Assembly: GCF_000710035.2 (NCBI RefSeq)
Contig: NZ_JMJJ01000004.1
Location: 1,239,594 to 1,303,593, forward strand
Length of the DNA: 64,000 nt
Direction: 5' to 3'
Source: Pantoea ananatis LMG 2665
GTDB lineage: Bacteria; Pseudomonadota; Gammaproteobacteria; Enterobacterales; Enterobacteriaceae
Of the stretch, positions 9,134-19,194 are shown one piece after another. A program made the translations under genes and the position numbers. The notes beneath the pieces are model-generated. The model was given only the letters and a program-made list of their open reading frames with translations. It was not told the origin of the DNA and made no database searches. Every line of letters starts with the position of its first letter. Position 1 is the stretch's first letter.

Positions 9134-9696
9134 CGACTGCGTTTTGCATGTCGCTCCCAGTTGTCCTGACGCGCTTTCTCGGTCTTACGTAATCCGACGT
9201 AAAGCGCGCCCGCCCCGCCGTGCTGCTTTTGCGCCACACAGAAGGTCTGCACCTCATCCAGCTCCCGTAGCCAACGATCCAGATAACTTCGTACGATGTT
9301 GGCGTGGGATTCACTGTCGCGCCCTTTACCGTGAATGATAAGCAGGTTGCGAAACCCGGCTTGCCGCACCTCACGAATGAAATTAAACAGGTTCTGGCGA
9401 CAGACCTCTACAGGCTGACGCAGTAAGTTAAGGCTGGCGTCCAGCGTATACTGTCCCTTGCGTAGCTTATCTAACACGCCCTGCTGAATGCCCTCTGCTT
9501 TGTATTCCAGAGGCTGATCCAGCGGGATAATATCCAGATAACCGCGCGTTAAGATGTTTTCATCTTCCTGTTCTGGCGGCAGTTGACGTGCTTTTTTACT
9601 GGCGGAGAGAGGATTCCACCGCGTGTTGTCCGCATCTCTGAGTGGCGTAACGTCATTCATCGCGTCACGGAACAGATTGTCATCGTCAAGGTTCAT
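9130..9696 (-). CDS. smrA: SmrA, Smr-domain DNA endonuclease
   Basis: Matches E. coli SmrA (YdaL) over its whole length of about 188 residues, from MNLDDDNLFRDAMNDV to WERHAKRSR. The C-terminal Smr domain carries LIIHGKGRD (about 108-116) and HGGAGALYVGL. The E. coli protein has DNA endonuclease activity; the cellular role is unclear. The open frame extends 19 codons further upstream, but the ATG at 9696 has AGGGG seven bases before it and gives the family length. Its stop overlaps the end of the PcaQ-like gene by four bases, so the two converge. Confidence 0.92.
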   Translation of the reverse strand: MNLDDDNLFRDAMNDVTPLRDADNTRWNPLSASKKARQLPPEQEDENILTRGYLDIIPLDQPLEYKAEGIQQGVLDKLRKGQYTLDASLNLLRQPVEVCRQNLFNFIREVRQAGFRNLLIIHGKGRDSESHANIVRSYLDRWLRELDEVQTFCVAQKQHGGAGALYVGLRKTEKARQDNWERHAKRSR

Positions 9697-9980
9697 CGCT
9701 CGCCCCTGTAAAATGATATGACGCAAAATAGTGCTTAACCCGAATAGTAGCAAAATCGGGAAAGTCTGCGCTAACCCCGTTTTTAACCCTTATTCCCGGT
9801 CTTAAGATAAAGAAAGATCCTGTCTGAAATCATAAAACCGTAAACATATATTGACGGCCGTTACACTTTGACATCAAGAAAGCCAGTAATAACAGCCTTC
9901 AGCGAAGTGTAACAGACCACACTTTTTGTATGCCTAAAAACTGCTCGGATGAGTTCCTTTGCGAGCGAAAAATGGTAAAA

Positions 9981-9994
9981 TTGACCGCAGTCAA
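9981..9994. promoter_or_regulatory. FNR box upstream of fnr
   Basis: TTGAC-CGCA-GTCAA is a perfect dyad fitting the FNR consensus TTGATNNNNATCAA at 8 of 10 informative bases. It ends 20 bases before the fnr start, as in E. coli where FNR represses its own gene anaerobically. Confidence 0.8.
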
Positions 9995-10014
9995 TTATCG
10001 TCGAGCAAACCACT

Positions 10015-10755
10015 ATGTTCCCTGAAAAACGTATACAGTCAGGCGGTTGTGCGATTCACTGCCAGGATTGCAGCATTAGCCAGTTATGCATCCCTTTCAC
10101 ACTGAACGAACATGAGCTTGATCAGCTAGATAACATTATTGAGCGAAAGAAACCCATTCAGAAAGGTCATACGCTGTTTAAAGCCGGTGACGACCTCCGC
10201 TCCCTTTATGCTATCCGTTCCGGCACGATCAAAAGCTATACCATCACTGAACAGGGCGATGAACAAATTACCGGGTTCCATCTGGCGGGTGATCTGGTCG
10301 GTTTTGACGCCATCATGAATGCCAGCCATCCAAGCTTTGCCCAGGCGCTGGAAACGGCGATGGTCTGTGAAATCCCCTTTGATACGCTGGATGATTTATC
10401 GGGCAAAATGCCGGCCCTGCGTCAGCAGATGATGCGTCTGATGAGCGGCGAAATCAAAGGCGATCAGGACATGATCCTGTTGCTGTCCAAGAAGAACGCT
10501 GAAGAGCGGCTGGCGGCCTTTATCTGGAACTTATCCCGCCGTTACGGTCAGCGGGGGTTCTCACAGCGTGAGTTCCGTTTGACCATGACGCGTGGCGACA
10601 TCGGCAACTATCTGGGATTAACCGTTGAAACCATTAGCCGTTTGCTGGGGCGTTTTCAGAAATCAGGCATGCTGGCGGTGAAAGGGAAATACATCACTAT
10701 TGAGAACCACGCCATGCTGGAAGGTCTGGCGGGCCAGAGCCATCAGGCAGCCTGA
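10015..10755 (+). CDS. fnr: FNR, oxygen-sensing global regulator
   Basis: CRP-family activator that binds DNA as a [4Fe-4S] dimer when oxygen is absent. The four cluster ligands are present: Cys16, Cys19, Cys25 and Cys118 (E. coli 20, 23, 29, 122). The sensory beta-roll, the dimer helix and the recognition helix [11 protein letters not shown] are nearly identical to E. coli. The N terminus is four residues shorter than E. coli ([11 protein letters not shown]), just before the first ligand, giving 246 residues. An FNR box precedes the gene, and the FNR-activated sRNA FnrS lies at 35.7 kb. uspE follows on the same strand. Confidence 0.98.
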   Translation: MFPEKRIQSGGCAIHCQDCSISQLCIPFTLNEHELDQLDNIIERKKPIQKGHTLFKAGDDLRSLYAIRSGTIKSYTITEQGDEQITGFHLAGDLVGFDAIMNASHPSFAQALETAMVCEIPFDTLDDLSGKMPALRQQMMRLMSGEIKGDQDMILLLSKKNAEERLAAFIWNLSRRYGQRGFSQREFRLTMTRGDIGNYLGLTVETISRLLGRFQKSGMLAVKGKYITIENHAMLEGLAGQSHQAA

Positions 10756-10874
10756 TGGTTAAGCCGGGTTAATAAATGTTATTTTATTGATCCGGCTACA
10801 TCTTTTTCACTTTCTTACTGCGTTGAACATAGGCTATCTTTAATCCAGTCGCTTTGGTTTAAGGAGAGTAGCCT

Positions 10875-11828
10875 ATGTCCCAGTATCAAAATATTCTGGT
10901 CGCCATCGATCCTCAACAGGATGACCAGCCCGCGCTGCGACGTGCGGTATATCTCAACCAGCTTATCGGCGGCAAAATCAAAGCTTTTCTGCCTATCTAC
11001 GACTTCTCATATGAGATGACCACCCTGCTCTCACCGGATGAGCGCACCTCAATGCGTCAGGGCGTGATCTCTCAGCGCTCAGAGTGGATACGCGAACAGG
11101 CCCAGGCCTATCTGGATGCAGGCGTGGATATCGATATCAAAGTGATCTGGCATAACCGTCCTTACGAAGCCATCATTCAGGAAGTGCTGGCTCATCAGCA
11201 TGATTTGGTGCTTAAGATGGCGCACCAGCACGATCGGCTGGAAGCGGTGATCTTTACGCCGACGGACTGGCATCTGTTGCGTAAATGTCCTTGTCCGGTA
11301 TGGATGGTCAAAGATCAGCCCTGGCCCGAAGGTGGCAAAGCCCTGGTGGCGGTTAACCTCGCCAGCGAAGAACCTCACCACGATGCCCTGAATCAGAAAC
11401 TTATTCGTGAAACCGTTAAACTGGCAGAAAGCGTAAACCATACCGAAGTTCATCTGGTGGGCGCCTATCCCATCACACCGATCAATATTGCCATTGAACT
11501 GCCCGACTTTGATCCCAGTGTGTACAACGACGCGATTCGTGGCCAGCACCTGGTGGCGATGAAAGCGCTACGGCAGAAGTTCTCTATCAGTGAAGAGTTC
11601 ACCCATGTCGAGAAAGGTTTACCGGAAGAAGTCATACCCGAACTTTCAGGGCATCTGGGCGCGGGGATTGTGGTATTAGGGACTATTGGCCGAACCGGAC
11701 TGTCGGCCGCTTTCCTGGGCAACACGGCGGAACAGGTGATCGATCACCTGCGCTGCGATCTACTGGCGATAAAACCGGATGACTTTGTTTCGCCGATTAC
11801 GCTTGAAGAGGATGACGAGCACGACTAA
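10875..11828 (+). CDS. uspE: UspE, tandem universal stress protein
   Basis: Cytoplasmic stress protein of 317 residues made of two Usp domains (about 1-145 and 155-305). The second carries [21 protein letters not shown], close to the nucleotide-binding G-rich signature; the first lacks it. E. coli UspE affects motility, adhesion and oxidative-stress survival. The start follows AAGGAGA. It lies just after fnr, as in E. coli, and converges with pntB across a shared terminator. Confidence 0.95.
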   Translation: MSQYQNILVAIDPQQDDQPALRRAVYLNQLIGGKIKAFLPIYDFSYEMTTLLSPDERTSMRQGVISQRSEWIREQAQAYLDAGVDIDIKVIWHNRPYEAIIQEVLAHQHDLVLKMAHQHDRLEAVIFTPTDWHLLRKCPCPVWMVKDQPWPEGGKALVAVNLASEEPHHDALNQKLIRETVKLAESVNHTEVHLVGAYPITPINIAIELPDFDPSVYNDAIRGQHLVAMKALRQKFSISEEFTHVEKGLPEEVIPELSGHLGAGIVVLGTIGRTGLSAAFLGNTAEQVIDHLRCDLLAIKPDDFVSPITLEEDDEHD

Positions 11829-11843
11829 TCAGGCGAGGTTCGC

Positions 11844-11873
11844 AAAAAGGGCGACACAATGTGTCGCCCTTGT
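11844..11873. terminator. Bidirectional terminator between uspE and pntB
   Basis: GGGCGACACA and TGTGTCGCCC (11849-11869) form a stem flanked by five A on the left and a T-rich stretch on the right, so it can end transcripts from both convergent genes. Confidence 0.8.
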
Positions 11874-11876
11874 TTA

Positions 11877-13265
11877 TTACAGCGCTTTAAGAATATTTTC
11901 CACGCTGGCTTTGGCATCACCAAACAGCATTTGGGTGTTTTCTTTGAAGAACAGCGGGTTTTGCACACCGGCATAGCCGGTATTCATTGACCGCTTAAAC
12001 ACAATCACGTTTTGCGCCTTCCACACTTCCAGCACCGGCATACCGGCAATTGGGCTGCCGGGATCGTCCTGAGCGGCGGGATTGACCGTATCGTTGGCAC
12101 CGATCACCAGCACCGTATCCGTGTCGCTGAAGTCATCGTTAATTTCGTCCATCTCCAGTACCACGTCATAAGGCACTTTTGCCTCAGCCAGCAGGACGTT
12201 CATATGGCCGGGTAAACGCCCAGCGACCGGATGAATACCGAAGCGTACCTTTATGCCACGGGCGCGCAGTTTTTCGGTGATCTCGGCCACCGGATACTGT
12301 GCCTGTGCCACCGCCATTCCGTAGCCGGGAGTGATAATGACGCTCGTGGATGACTTCAGCATTTCTGCGGTGTCTTCCGCACTGATCTCGCGGTATTCGC
12401 CAGCCTCTTCGCTGTCCGTTACCGCGCTGCTGTCGCTGCCAAAGCCGCCGGCAATGACGCTGATAAACGAACGGTTCATCGCCTTACACATAATGTAGGA
12501 GAGGATGGCACCAGATGACCCCACCAGCGCGCCGGTTACGATAAGCAGATCGTTGCTGAGCATGAAGCCTGCCGCCGCCGCCGCCCAGCCTGAATAGGAG
12601 TTCAGCATAGAAACGACGACAGGCATGTCTGCCCCGCCGATGGAGGCAACCAGATGCCAGCCGAAAGCCAGTGCAATGACCATCATGACAAACAGGGCAA
12701 ATCCCTGCGCGCCGCTACTGTCTGTGTTGACGAACCACAGCAACAGCAGGAATGACACGATCAGCGCCAGCAGATTCAGCTTGTGCCGGTGAGGCAACAT
12801 CAGCGGTCTGGACGACAGTTTTCCGCACAGCTTACCAAACGCAACCAGCGATCCTGTAAAGGTGACCGCACCAATAAAGATACCGATAAACACTTCGCTG
12901 AGATGGATATTTTCCATGACTGCGGGCAGTCCGGGGGCATGATCGATATAGCTGTTGATCCCCACCAATACTGCAGCCAGCCCGACAAAGCTGTGCAGAA
13001 TGGCAACCAGCTCGGGCATTTCTGTCATTTCAACCCGTCTGGCTAACCGGATGCCGATGGCCCCGCCGATCACCATCGCCAGCAAAATCCAGACGACATT
13101 GCTGCTATCGGGACCAAAAATGGAGGCGATGAGCGCAATTGCCATGCCGCTGATGCCAAAGAGATTCCCTTGTCTTGAGCTTTCATGTTTAGAAAGCCCG
13201 GCAAGGCTCATAATAAAAAGTATTGCGGCAACAATGTATGCTGCTGTCACTAATCCGCCAGACAT
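11877..13265 (-). CDS. pntB: NAD(P) transhydrogenase beta subunit
   Basis: Inner-membrane subunit of the proton-translocating transhydrogenase that reduces NADP+ with NADH using the proton gradient. The 462 residues match the E. coli length exactly. About nine membrane helices occupy residues 1-260, and the C-terminal domain III binds NADP(H), with [44 protein letters not shown] and [10 protein letters not shown] as recognisable elements. It starts three bases after pntA. Confidence 0.98.
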   Translation of the reverse strand: MSGGLVTAAYIVAAILFIMSLAGLSKHESSRQGNLFGISGMAIALIASIFGPDSSNVVWILLAMVIGGAIGIRLARRVEMTEMPELVAILHSFVGLAAVLVGINSYIDHAPGLPAVMENIHLSEVFIGIFIGAVTFTGSLVAFGKLCGKLSSRPLMLPHRHKLNLLALIVSFLLLLWFVNTDSSGAQGFALFVMMVIALAFGWHLVASIGGADMPVVVSMLNSYSGWAAAAAGFMLSNDLLIVTGALVGSSGAILSYIMCKAMNRSFISVIAGGFGSDSSAVTDSEEAGEYREISAEDTAEMLKSSTSVIITPGYGMAVAQAQYPVAEITEKLRARGIKVRFGIHPVAGRLPGHMNVLLAEAKVPYDVVLEMDEINDDFSDTDTVLVIGANDTVNPAAQDDPGSPIAGMPVLEVWKAQNVIVFKRSMNTGYAGVQNPLFFKENTQMLFGDAKASVENILKAL

Positions 13266-13268
13266 GTG

Positions 13269-14801
13269 TTACCCCTTACGAAACATTTTCAGCATGCGCT
13301 GCGTGACGGTGAAGCCACCGAAAATATTGATGCTGGCGATCAATACGGCAATAAAAGACAGGAAGCTGACCCAACCGCCATGTCCCATTTGCAGCACAGC
13401 GCCTACCACGATAATGCCGGAAATGGCATTGGTGACAGACATCAGCGGTGTATGCAACGCATGGCTCACGTTCCACACCACGTAGTAACCCACTACGCAG
13501 GCGAGCGCGAAGACGGTGAAATGTGACAGGAATTCACGGGGTGCGACGTTCGCCAGGCAGGCAAAAAGCACGATGGCCAGCGCCAGCAGCAGATAGCTGC
13601 GTCGTGGCGATCCCGTCGCAACCTCACTCTTTTTCTGCACCGGTGCAGACGTGGTTGTGGCTTTAGGTGCAGCCGAGACCTGAATCGGTGGCGCAGGCCA
13701 GGTCACCTCGCCATCGCGCACGACGGTAACGCCACGGATGACAACATCGGCGAAATCGATAGCAATTTCACCGTTTTTCTCTTTGCACAGCAACTTCATC
13801 AGATTAACGAGGTTAGTGCCGTAAAGTTGTGAAGACTGGGTGGGTAAACGGCTCGGTAAATCGGTGTAGCCAATGATTTTCACGCCGTTGGCGGTGACGG
13901 TAACCTGATCGGCAACCGTCAGCGCACAGTTGCCGCCGGTTTGCGCCGCGAGGTCCACAATAACGCTGCCCGGCTTCATGCTGGCCACCATCTCTTCGGT
14001 GATGAGCGTTGGCGCGGGTTTTCCCGGAATCAGCGCCGTGGTGACGATGATATCGACCTCTTGTGCCTGCTGAGCAAACAGCGCCATTTCAGCTTGAATA
14101 AAGGCATCGGACATCACTTTGGCGTACCCATCGCCGCTGCCCGCGTCCTCTGCAAAATCGAGTTCAAGGAATTCCGCGCCCATACTCTGGACCTGCTCTT
14201 TGACCTCAGGACGCGTATCAAAAGCGCGCACAATGGCGCCAAGGCTGCCGGCTGCACCAATCGCCGCCAGGCCAGCCACGCCGGCACCAATGACCATGAC
14301 TTTTGCCGGTGGCACTTTACCCGCCGCGGTGATCTGCCCGGTAAAGAAGCGGCCAAACTCATGTGCGGCCTCGACGATCGCACGATAACCGGCAATGTTC
14401 GCCATGGAACTGAGCGCGTCGAGCGACTGGGCGCGGGAAATACGGGGAACGGCGTCCATGGCCATCACCGTGACATGTCGCGCGGCGAGCTTTGCAAGCA
14501 GTTCGGGATGCTGAGCGGGCCAGATAAAGCTCACCAGCGTGCTGCCCTCGCGGGTCAGACCTGTCTCGTCATCATCGGGTGCGTTCACCTTCAGCACGAT
14601 ATCGGCCTGCCAGACCTGCTGGCGGTCAGTCAGCGAGGCACCCGCGGCAAGATAGCTGTCATCATCAAAGCTGGCGCGCTTACCTGCATCATGCTCTACA
14701 GCCACGCTGAAACCCAGCTTGATTAGCTGTTCAACGGTCTTGGGCGTTGCAGCCACACGTGACTCGTTAGCCAATCGCTCTTTGGGTATTCCAATTAACA
14801 T
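13269..14801 (-). CDS. pntA: NAD(P) transhydrogenase alpha subunit
   Basis: Carries the NAD(H)-binding domain I (residues 1-380, with [17 protein letters not shown] as the Rossmann loop) and the first four membrane helices of the transhydrogenase. The start at 14801 (MLIGIPKER) is preferred over an ATG five codons upstream because it gives 510 residues as in E. coli and follows AAAGGGAAAACT. Residues 160-330 are almost identical to E. coli. The linker around 385-410 (Ala/Pro/Thr rich) is the variable part. First gene of the pntAB operon. Confidence 0.98.
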   Translation of the reverse strand: MLIGIPKERLANESRVAATPKTVEQLIKLGFSVAVEHDAGKRASFDDDSYLAAGASLTDRQQVWQADIVLKVNAPDDDETGLTREGSTLVSFIWPAQHPELLAKLAARHVTVMAMDAVPRISRAQSLDALSSMANIAGYRAIVEAAHEFGRFFTGQITAAGKVPPAKVMVIGAGVAGLAAIGAAGSLGAIVRAFDTRPEVKEQVQSMGAEFLELDFAEDAGSGDGYAKVMSDAFIQAEMALFAQQAQEVDIIVTTALIPGKPAPTLITEEMVASMKPGSVIVDLAAQTGGNCALTVADQVTVTANGVKIIGYTDLPSRLPTQSSQLYGTNLVNLMKLLCKEKNGEIAIDFADVVIRGVTVVRDGEVTWPAPPIQVSAAPKATTTSAPVQKKSEVATGSPRRSYLLLALAIVLFACLANVAPREFLSHFTVFALACVVGYYVVWNVSHALHTPLMSVTNAISGIIVVGAVLQMGHGGWVSFLSFIAVLIASINIFGGFTVTQRMLKMFRKG

Positions 14802-15334
14802 AGTTTTCCCTTTCATCGATTAAAGGAGGATGATCCTTGCGGTACACATTGCCGTGCCGATACCAACCATCAGGCAATGTGATAAAAAGCAATAACCTAA
14901 TCGTTTCTAAAGCTACTGAAATTGTTACGGACGATCTACTGCACAGGCGCAGTTATGTCACATTCGCCGTAATATCCAGCCGGAGTGACACAATTCCGCA
15001 TAACCTCACTGTATAGGGACATTAGCAGCAAACAATCTGCTGACTGTTGCGCGCTTCACCCTGATATTCCTTTTAAAAAAAGCTAAAATTAACAATGCAT
15101 TAACTATTTTCGTACTGTTATCACAGCGCATTTCATCTTATTGTCTTAAGCGTAAGGCAAAATCGCGCGGCGCGCGGTCAGGATTGAATAATCTGGCTCA
15201 CAACAAGAGATATATCGCAAAAAATGGCTGCGACAGCGTGTTTATAACATGTAATAATCAGCGGCTAATCTGTTATACATCAAGAGTCCAGCACGTTTTC
15301 GTACTCATTTTGCGTAAGGCGAAGGATCATTTTT
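14802..15334. other. Intergenic region between pntA and ydgH
   Basis: These 533 bases hold the divergent promoters of pntAB and ydgH. The only open frame of note (15184-15405) lacks a good start and overlaps ydgH out of frame. I see no RNA gene or clear operator. Confidence 0.5.
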
Positions 15335-16288
15335 ATGAAGCTGAAGAACACTATTCTGGCATCTACCCTGTTATCTCTGCTGGCGGCAAATGCATTTGCG
15401 GCTAAAGAGCTGACGCCAGAACAAGCGGCCGCGTTGAAGCCATTCGAACGTATTAATATCACCGGTCGTTTCAATGCAATTGGCGATGCGGCCGATGCCG
15501 TTTCAAAACGTGCTGATGAACTGAATGCAGATTCTTATTACATTCAAGGCATTAACGACAGCAACGGTAACAGCGGCAACTGGCGCGTGACCGCAGACCT
15601 GTACAAGGCCAACGCGCCTAAAGCCAGTCAGGAAACTGAATACCGGATGTTCAATGGCCTGAAAGAGCTGCCCAAGGCAGAGGCTTATCGCCTGGAACCC
15701 TTCGATACCGTGACCGTCAACGGCTTCTTCCCGAGCCAGCCTGATGTGAATGACGCGATCTCCAAAGCCGCAAAAGAAAAAGGCGCAGCCTCCTTCTTTA
15801 TCGTGCGTCAGGTTGATGCCAATACCGGCGGCAACCAGTTCATTACCGCGTACATCTATAAGGCCGATGCGAAACAGCGCGTGGTGCAGAGTCCGGACAC
15901 CATCCCGGCAGACTCTCAGGCGGGCAAAGCAGCGCTGGCGGCAGGCGGTGCAGCCGCTAAGAAAGTGGAAATCCCCGGCGTCGCCTCTTCAGAAACCCCT
16001 AGCAACACGGTAGGCCGCTTCTTTGAAACGCAGAGCTCAACCGGTAAACGCTATACGGTGACCTTGCCGGACGGCAAAGAGATCCAGGAAGTGAATGCGG
16101 TCACGGCAGCACAGATGCAGCCGTTTGATACCGTAACCTTTAGCGGACATTTTGGTACGCCAACCGAGGTTTCACAGGAAACCGCGAAACGCGCTGCCGA
16201 GAAAGGGGCTAAATTCTACCATGTGACGCGTCAGTGGCAGAACCAGAGCGGTGGCAACCTGACCGTGACAGCCGATCTGTTCAAATAA
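15335..16288 (+). CDS. ydgH: YdgH, periplasmic protein with three DUF1471 repeats
   Basis: Exported protein of 317 residues, close to the E. coli length of 314. The signal peptide ends at NAFAAKE (about residue 22). Three YhcN/DUF1471 modules follow, marked by FERINITGRFN, FDTVTVNGFF and FDTVTFSGHF, each starting a similar block that ends in adjacent forms of TADLYK/TAYIYK/TADLFK. Family members are small periplasmic stress proteins; YdgH has been linked to envelope secretion and stress, with no known catalytic role. Confidence 0.93.
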   Translation: MKLKNTILASTLLSLLAANAFAAKELTPEQAAALKPFERINITGRFNAIGDAADAVSKRADELNADSYYIQGINDSNGNSGNWRVTADLYKANAPKASQETEYRMFNGLKELPKAEAYRLEPFDTVTVNGFFPSQPDVNDAISKAAKEKGAASFFIVRQVDANTGGNQFITAYIYKADAKQRVVQSPDTIPADSQAGKAALAAGGAAAKKVEIPGVASSETPSNTVGRFFETQSSTGKRYTVTLPDGKEIQEVNAVTAAQMQPFDTVTFSGHFGTPTEVSQETAKRAAEKGAKFYHVTRQWQNQSGGNLTVTADLFK

Positions 16289-16295
16289 AATACCG

Positions 16296-16325
16296 CAGGG
16301 CGGCGCCCGCCGCCCTGTTGTCTGT
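16296..16325 (+). terminator. Terminator of ydgH
   Basis: CAGGGCGGC and GCCGCCCTG (16296-16317, loop GCCC) form a strong GC stem followed by TTGTCTGTTT, eight bases after the ydgH stop. Confidence 0.75.
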
Positions 16326-16498
16326 TTGCATAATTCCTGCCCGATTTTGCATAGCCACGCATTGCCATCCTTCACCGCACTCCGTAAAATCCTCCGCCTG
16401 TTTTTCAGAGTATTTAACGCGCTATACGTAACACAATGACGATATAACGTTGTGTTTATGCTGGTCATCCAGCCACTTATGCTAGCAGGAAGAACGTT

Positions 16499-17887
16499 TT
16501 GGAGAAAAAATTAGGCCTCAGTGCCCTGACAGCGCTGGTTCTCAGCTCTATGCTGGGCGCAGGTGTTTTCAGCTTGCCGCAAAATATGGCGGCGGTCGCC
16601 GGTCCGGCGGCGCTGTTGATCGGCTGGCTGATCACGGGCGCGGGGATTATCTTCCTCTCGCTGGCGATGCTGTTACTGACGCGGCTGAAACCTGAACTGG
16701 ACGGCGGGATTTTTACCTATGCCCGCGCCGGATTTGGCGAACTGACCGGATTTTGTTCCGCGTGGGGTTACTGGCTGTGTGCGGTTATCGCTAACGTCTC
16801 CTACCTGGTTATCGTTTTTTCTGCGCTGAGCTTCTTTACGGATACGCCTGATCGGATCATTTTTGGCAACGGTAACACCTGGCAGGCGATGCTGGGCGCA
16901 TCGGTGCTGCTGTGGCTGGTTCACTGGCTGGTGCTGCGCGGGGTGCAAACCGCTGCCAGCATCAACCTGCTGGCAACCCTTGGCAAACTGGTTCCACTGT
17001 TGCTGTTTGTTGTGCTGGCCGTACTGGCCTTCAATTATGACCGGTTTCACTTCGATTTTTCCGGACTCAGTTTGGGCGTCCCCTTGTGGGAACAGGTCAA
17101 GCAGACCATGCTGATCACGCTGTGGGTGTTTATCGGCGTGGAAGGCGCGGTGGTTGTATCCTCTCGTGCAAAGCATAAAAAGGATGTCGGACGCGCGACG
17201 CTGTTGGCGGTGCTGGCTGCCCTGCTGGTCTATTTGCTGGTGACGCTGCTGTCACTGGGCATCGTTCCCCGTGCGGAGCTGGCGGAAATGCGGAATCCTT
17301 CCATGGCGGGCCTGATGACGCGCCTGACGGGGAGCTGGGGTAACGCCATTATTGTGGTGGGCCTGATTATTTCCGTGTGCGGGGCTTACCTGAGCTGGAC
17401 GATCATGGCGGCTGAAGTGCCCTTTATTGCCGCACAGCAGGGTGCGTTTCCACGCAGTATTGCCCGGCAGAACGCCCGCAACGCGCCTGCCGCCTCGTTA
17501 TGGCTGACAAACGGCAGTATTCAGGTTTGCCTGATCCTCATTGCCCTGACCGGCGCAGATTACAACACGCTGCTCACCATTGCCTCTGAAATGATTCTGG
17601 TGCCCTACCTGCTGGTCGGACTTTATCTGATTAAAGTGGTGAAAGGACAGCAAAAACCCTGGGCGCTGGCCGTCGGTGTGGGCGCCAGCCTGTATGGCAT
17701 CTGGCTGTTGTATGCGTCAGGCCCGCTGCATCTGTTTACGTCAGTGGTGCTCTATGCGCCGGGTATTTTACTGTTTATTTTTGCGCGCCGTCGCGGGCAT
17801 GAGGTGGCATTGAAACCGGTCGAACGGGTTGCCATGATGCTGATCGTGGCGGCAACCCTTCCTGCGATGTGGGAACTGCTTGCCTAG
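16499..17887 (+). CDS. ydgI: YdgI, APC-family putative arginine/ornithine antiporter
   Basis: Inner-membrane amino-acid transporter of 462 residues with about 12 helices. LSSMLGAGVFSLP at residues 15-27 is the substrate-loop signature of the basic amino acid/polyamine antiporter group, and residues 90-110 and 315-335 are near-identical to E. coli YdgI. Exchange of arginine for ornithine is inferred from family members and not shown for YdgI. The start is a TTG (16499); the next in-frame ATG would remove the first helix. Position after ydgH is as in E. coli. Its stop codon overlaps the stop of the opposing hypothetical gene. Confidence 0.9.
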   Translation: MEKKLGLSALTALVLSSMLGAGVFSLPQNMAAVAGPAALLIGWLITGAGIIFLSLAMLLLTRLKPELDGGIFTYARAGFGELTGFCSAWGYWLCAVIANVSYLVIVFSALSFFTDTPDRIIFGNGNTWQAMLGASVLLWLVHWLVLRGVQTAASINLLATLGKLVPLLLFVVLAVLAFNYDRFHFDFSGLSLGVPLWEQVKQTMLITLWVFIGVEGAVVVSSRAKHKKDVGRATLLAVLAALLVYLLVTLLSLGIVPRAELAEMRNPSMAGLMTRLTGSWGNAIIVVGLIISVCGAYLSWTIMAAEVPFIAAQQGAFPRSIARQNARNAPAASLWLTNGSIQVCLILIALTGADYNTLLTIASEMILVPYLLVGLYLIKVVKGQQKPWALAVGVGASLYGIWLLYASGPLHLFTSVVLYAPGILLFIFARRRGHEVALKPVERVAMMLIVAATLPAMWELLA

Positions 17888-18294
17888 TGCGCCTGATCCA
17901 GTACGACACACAGCAGGTCATCCTGCTGTGTCAGTGCTACAGGCTTAGGGTATTCTTCATGAATAGCCTCAAGCTGCTTGTCTGACAGCGGGTATGGAAG
18001 CTGAATATCGAAGCGAGAAATGTGTTGCTGCTCGGCAAGCGTGATCAAACGGGCTATGTTGATTTCATCGCTGACCTGCGTTGAAATGATTTGTAATGCT
18101 AATTCTTTAAGATGATCTTCACTCGCCTGTAAGCTGTGCGCAGATTTGCGTGTCACCATGCCAAATATAGGCAGTACGCCGTAGATTGCATCCACAAAGC
18201 TCCATCGTTTTTTACAGGATGCCGACAGGAAATCACTGTAATTAAAGCAGATGCGATCGCGGTATACCGCTGATGCCAGCTCTTTATCAAACAC
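17884..18294 (-). CDS. Hypothetical protein between ydgI and rstA
   Basis: I do not recognise this 136-residue protein. It is soluble with no signal peptide; the N-terminal half is basic (CKKRW, VTRKS), and the C-terminal half contains LITLAEQQHISRFDIQLPYP and DLLCVVLDQ. It sits where E. coli has folM and ydgC. It converges with ydgI, the two stop codons sharing bases 17885-17886, and is divergent from rstA. Base composition is a little more AT-rich than its neighbours. The absence of competing frames and the good length support a real gene. Confidence 0.65.
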   Translation of the reverse strand: MFDKELASAVYRDRICFNYSDFLSASCKKRWSFVDAIYGVLPIFGMVTRKSAHSLQASEDHLKELALQIISTQVSDEINIARLITLAEQQHISRFDIQLPYPLSDKQLEAIHEEYPKPVALTQQDDLLCVVLDQAH

Positions 18295-18468
18295 TTTGGC
18301 TCCTCAAGGTGATCACAATGAATCCGGAACACACGTTAAACGCAGGGTTAATGACTGTCTATTTTGCGGAATATATCCCAGTTACTCAAGGATATTTCGT
18401 GTGATTGCATAGAGCTCTGCGTCAGGAAAAGTTATGCTTTACCCCTCCTTTTTACGTTAGAAAGCATC

Positions 18469-19194
18469 ATGCACAAAATCGTTTACGTTGAAGATGAACC
18501 GGAAGTGGGCTCGCTGATTGCCGCTTACCTTGGACGACATGATATTGAAGTGATTGTGGAGACGCGCGGCGATCGGGCGGAAGCCACTATTGTCGAGCAG
18601 CAGCCCGACCTGGTCATGCTGGATATCATGCTGCCAGGCAAAGACGGTATGTCAATCTGTCGTGACTTACGCGCGAACTGGCAGGGACCGATTGTCCTGC
18701 TCACGTCTCTCGACAGCGACATGAACCATATCCTGGCGCTGGAGATGGGCGCCCAGGATTATATCCTGAAAACGGCGCCCCCTGCGGTGTTGCTGGCCCG
18801 ACTGCGCCTGCATCTGCGCCAGTCCCAGCAGGGCCAGAGCGAAGAAGCCCCGGCGCCAGCGAAAAACAATCGCATGTTACGCTTTGGCTCTCTGACGATT
18901 GATGCGCTCAATCGTCAGGTCGTGCTGTTTGACGAAAACATTGCCCTGTCTACGGCAGATTTCGATTTGCTCTGGGTGCTGGCGAGCCATGCCGGGCAAA
19001 TTCTGAACCGTGACGCGCTGCTAAAAACGCTGCGCGGCGTCAGCTACGACGGGATGGATCGCAGCATTGACGTAGCGATTTCGCGCCTGCGCAAAAAGCT
19101 GCACGACAGCGCCACCGAGCCATTTCGTATTAAAACCATCCGTAATAAAGGCTATCTGTTTGCGCCACAGGCCTGGGACACGCGTTCGGTATGA
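18469..19194 (+). CDS. rstA: RstA response regulator
   Basis: OmpR-family regulator, activated by RstB, that controls acid-response and envelope genes such as asr. The receiver domain has the phosphorylated Asp52 (MLDIMLPGKDG) and LTSLDSD; the C-terminal winged helix ends RIKTIRNKGYLFAP. The frame is open 35 codons further upstream, but ATG 18469 aligns with the E. coli start and gives 241 residues. It overlaps rstB by ATGA. Confidence 0.97.
   Translation: MHKIVYVEDEPEVGSLIAAYLGRHDIEVIVETRGDRAEATIVEQQPDLVMLDIMLPGKDGMSICRDLRANWQGPIVLLTSLDSDMNHILALEMGAQDYILKTAPPAVLLARLRLHLRQSQQGQSEEAPAPAKNNRMLRFGSLTIDALNRQVVLFDENIALSTADFDLLWVLASHAGQILNRDALLKTLRGVSYDGMDRSIDVAISRLRKKLHDSATEPFRIKTIRNKGYLFAPQAWDTRSV

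Noticed and set aside
15184..15405. 73-residue ORF ahead of ydgH
   Set aside because: Weak start, overlaps the ydgH signal peptide out of frame, no recognisable content.
18300..18360. PhoP-box-like direct repeat GTTAA...GTTAA before rstA
   Set aside because: The repeats are 12 bases apart, not the 11 required, and the half-sites are imperfect (GTTAA for GTTTA).
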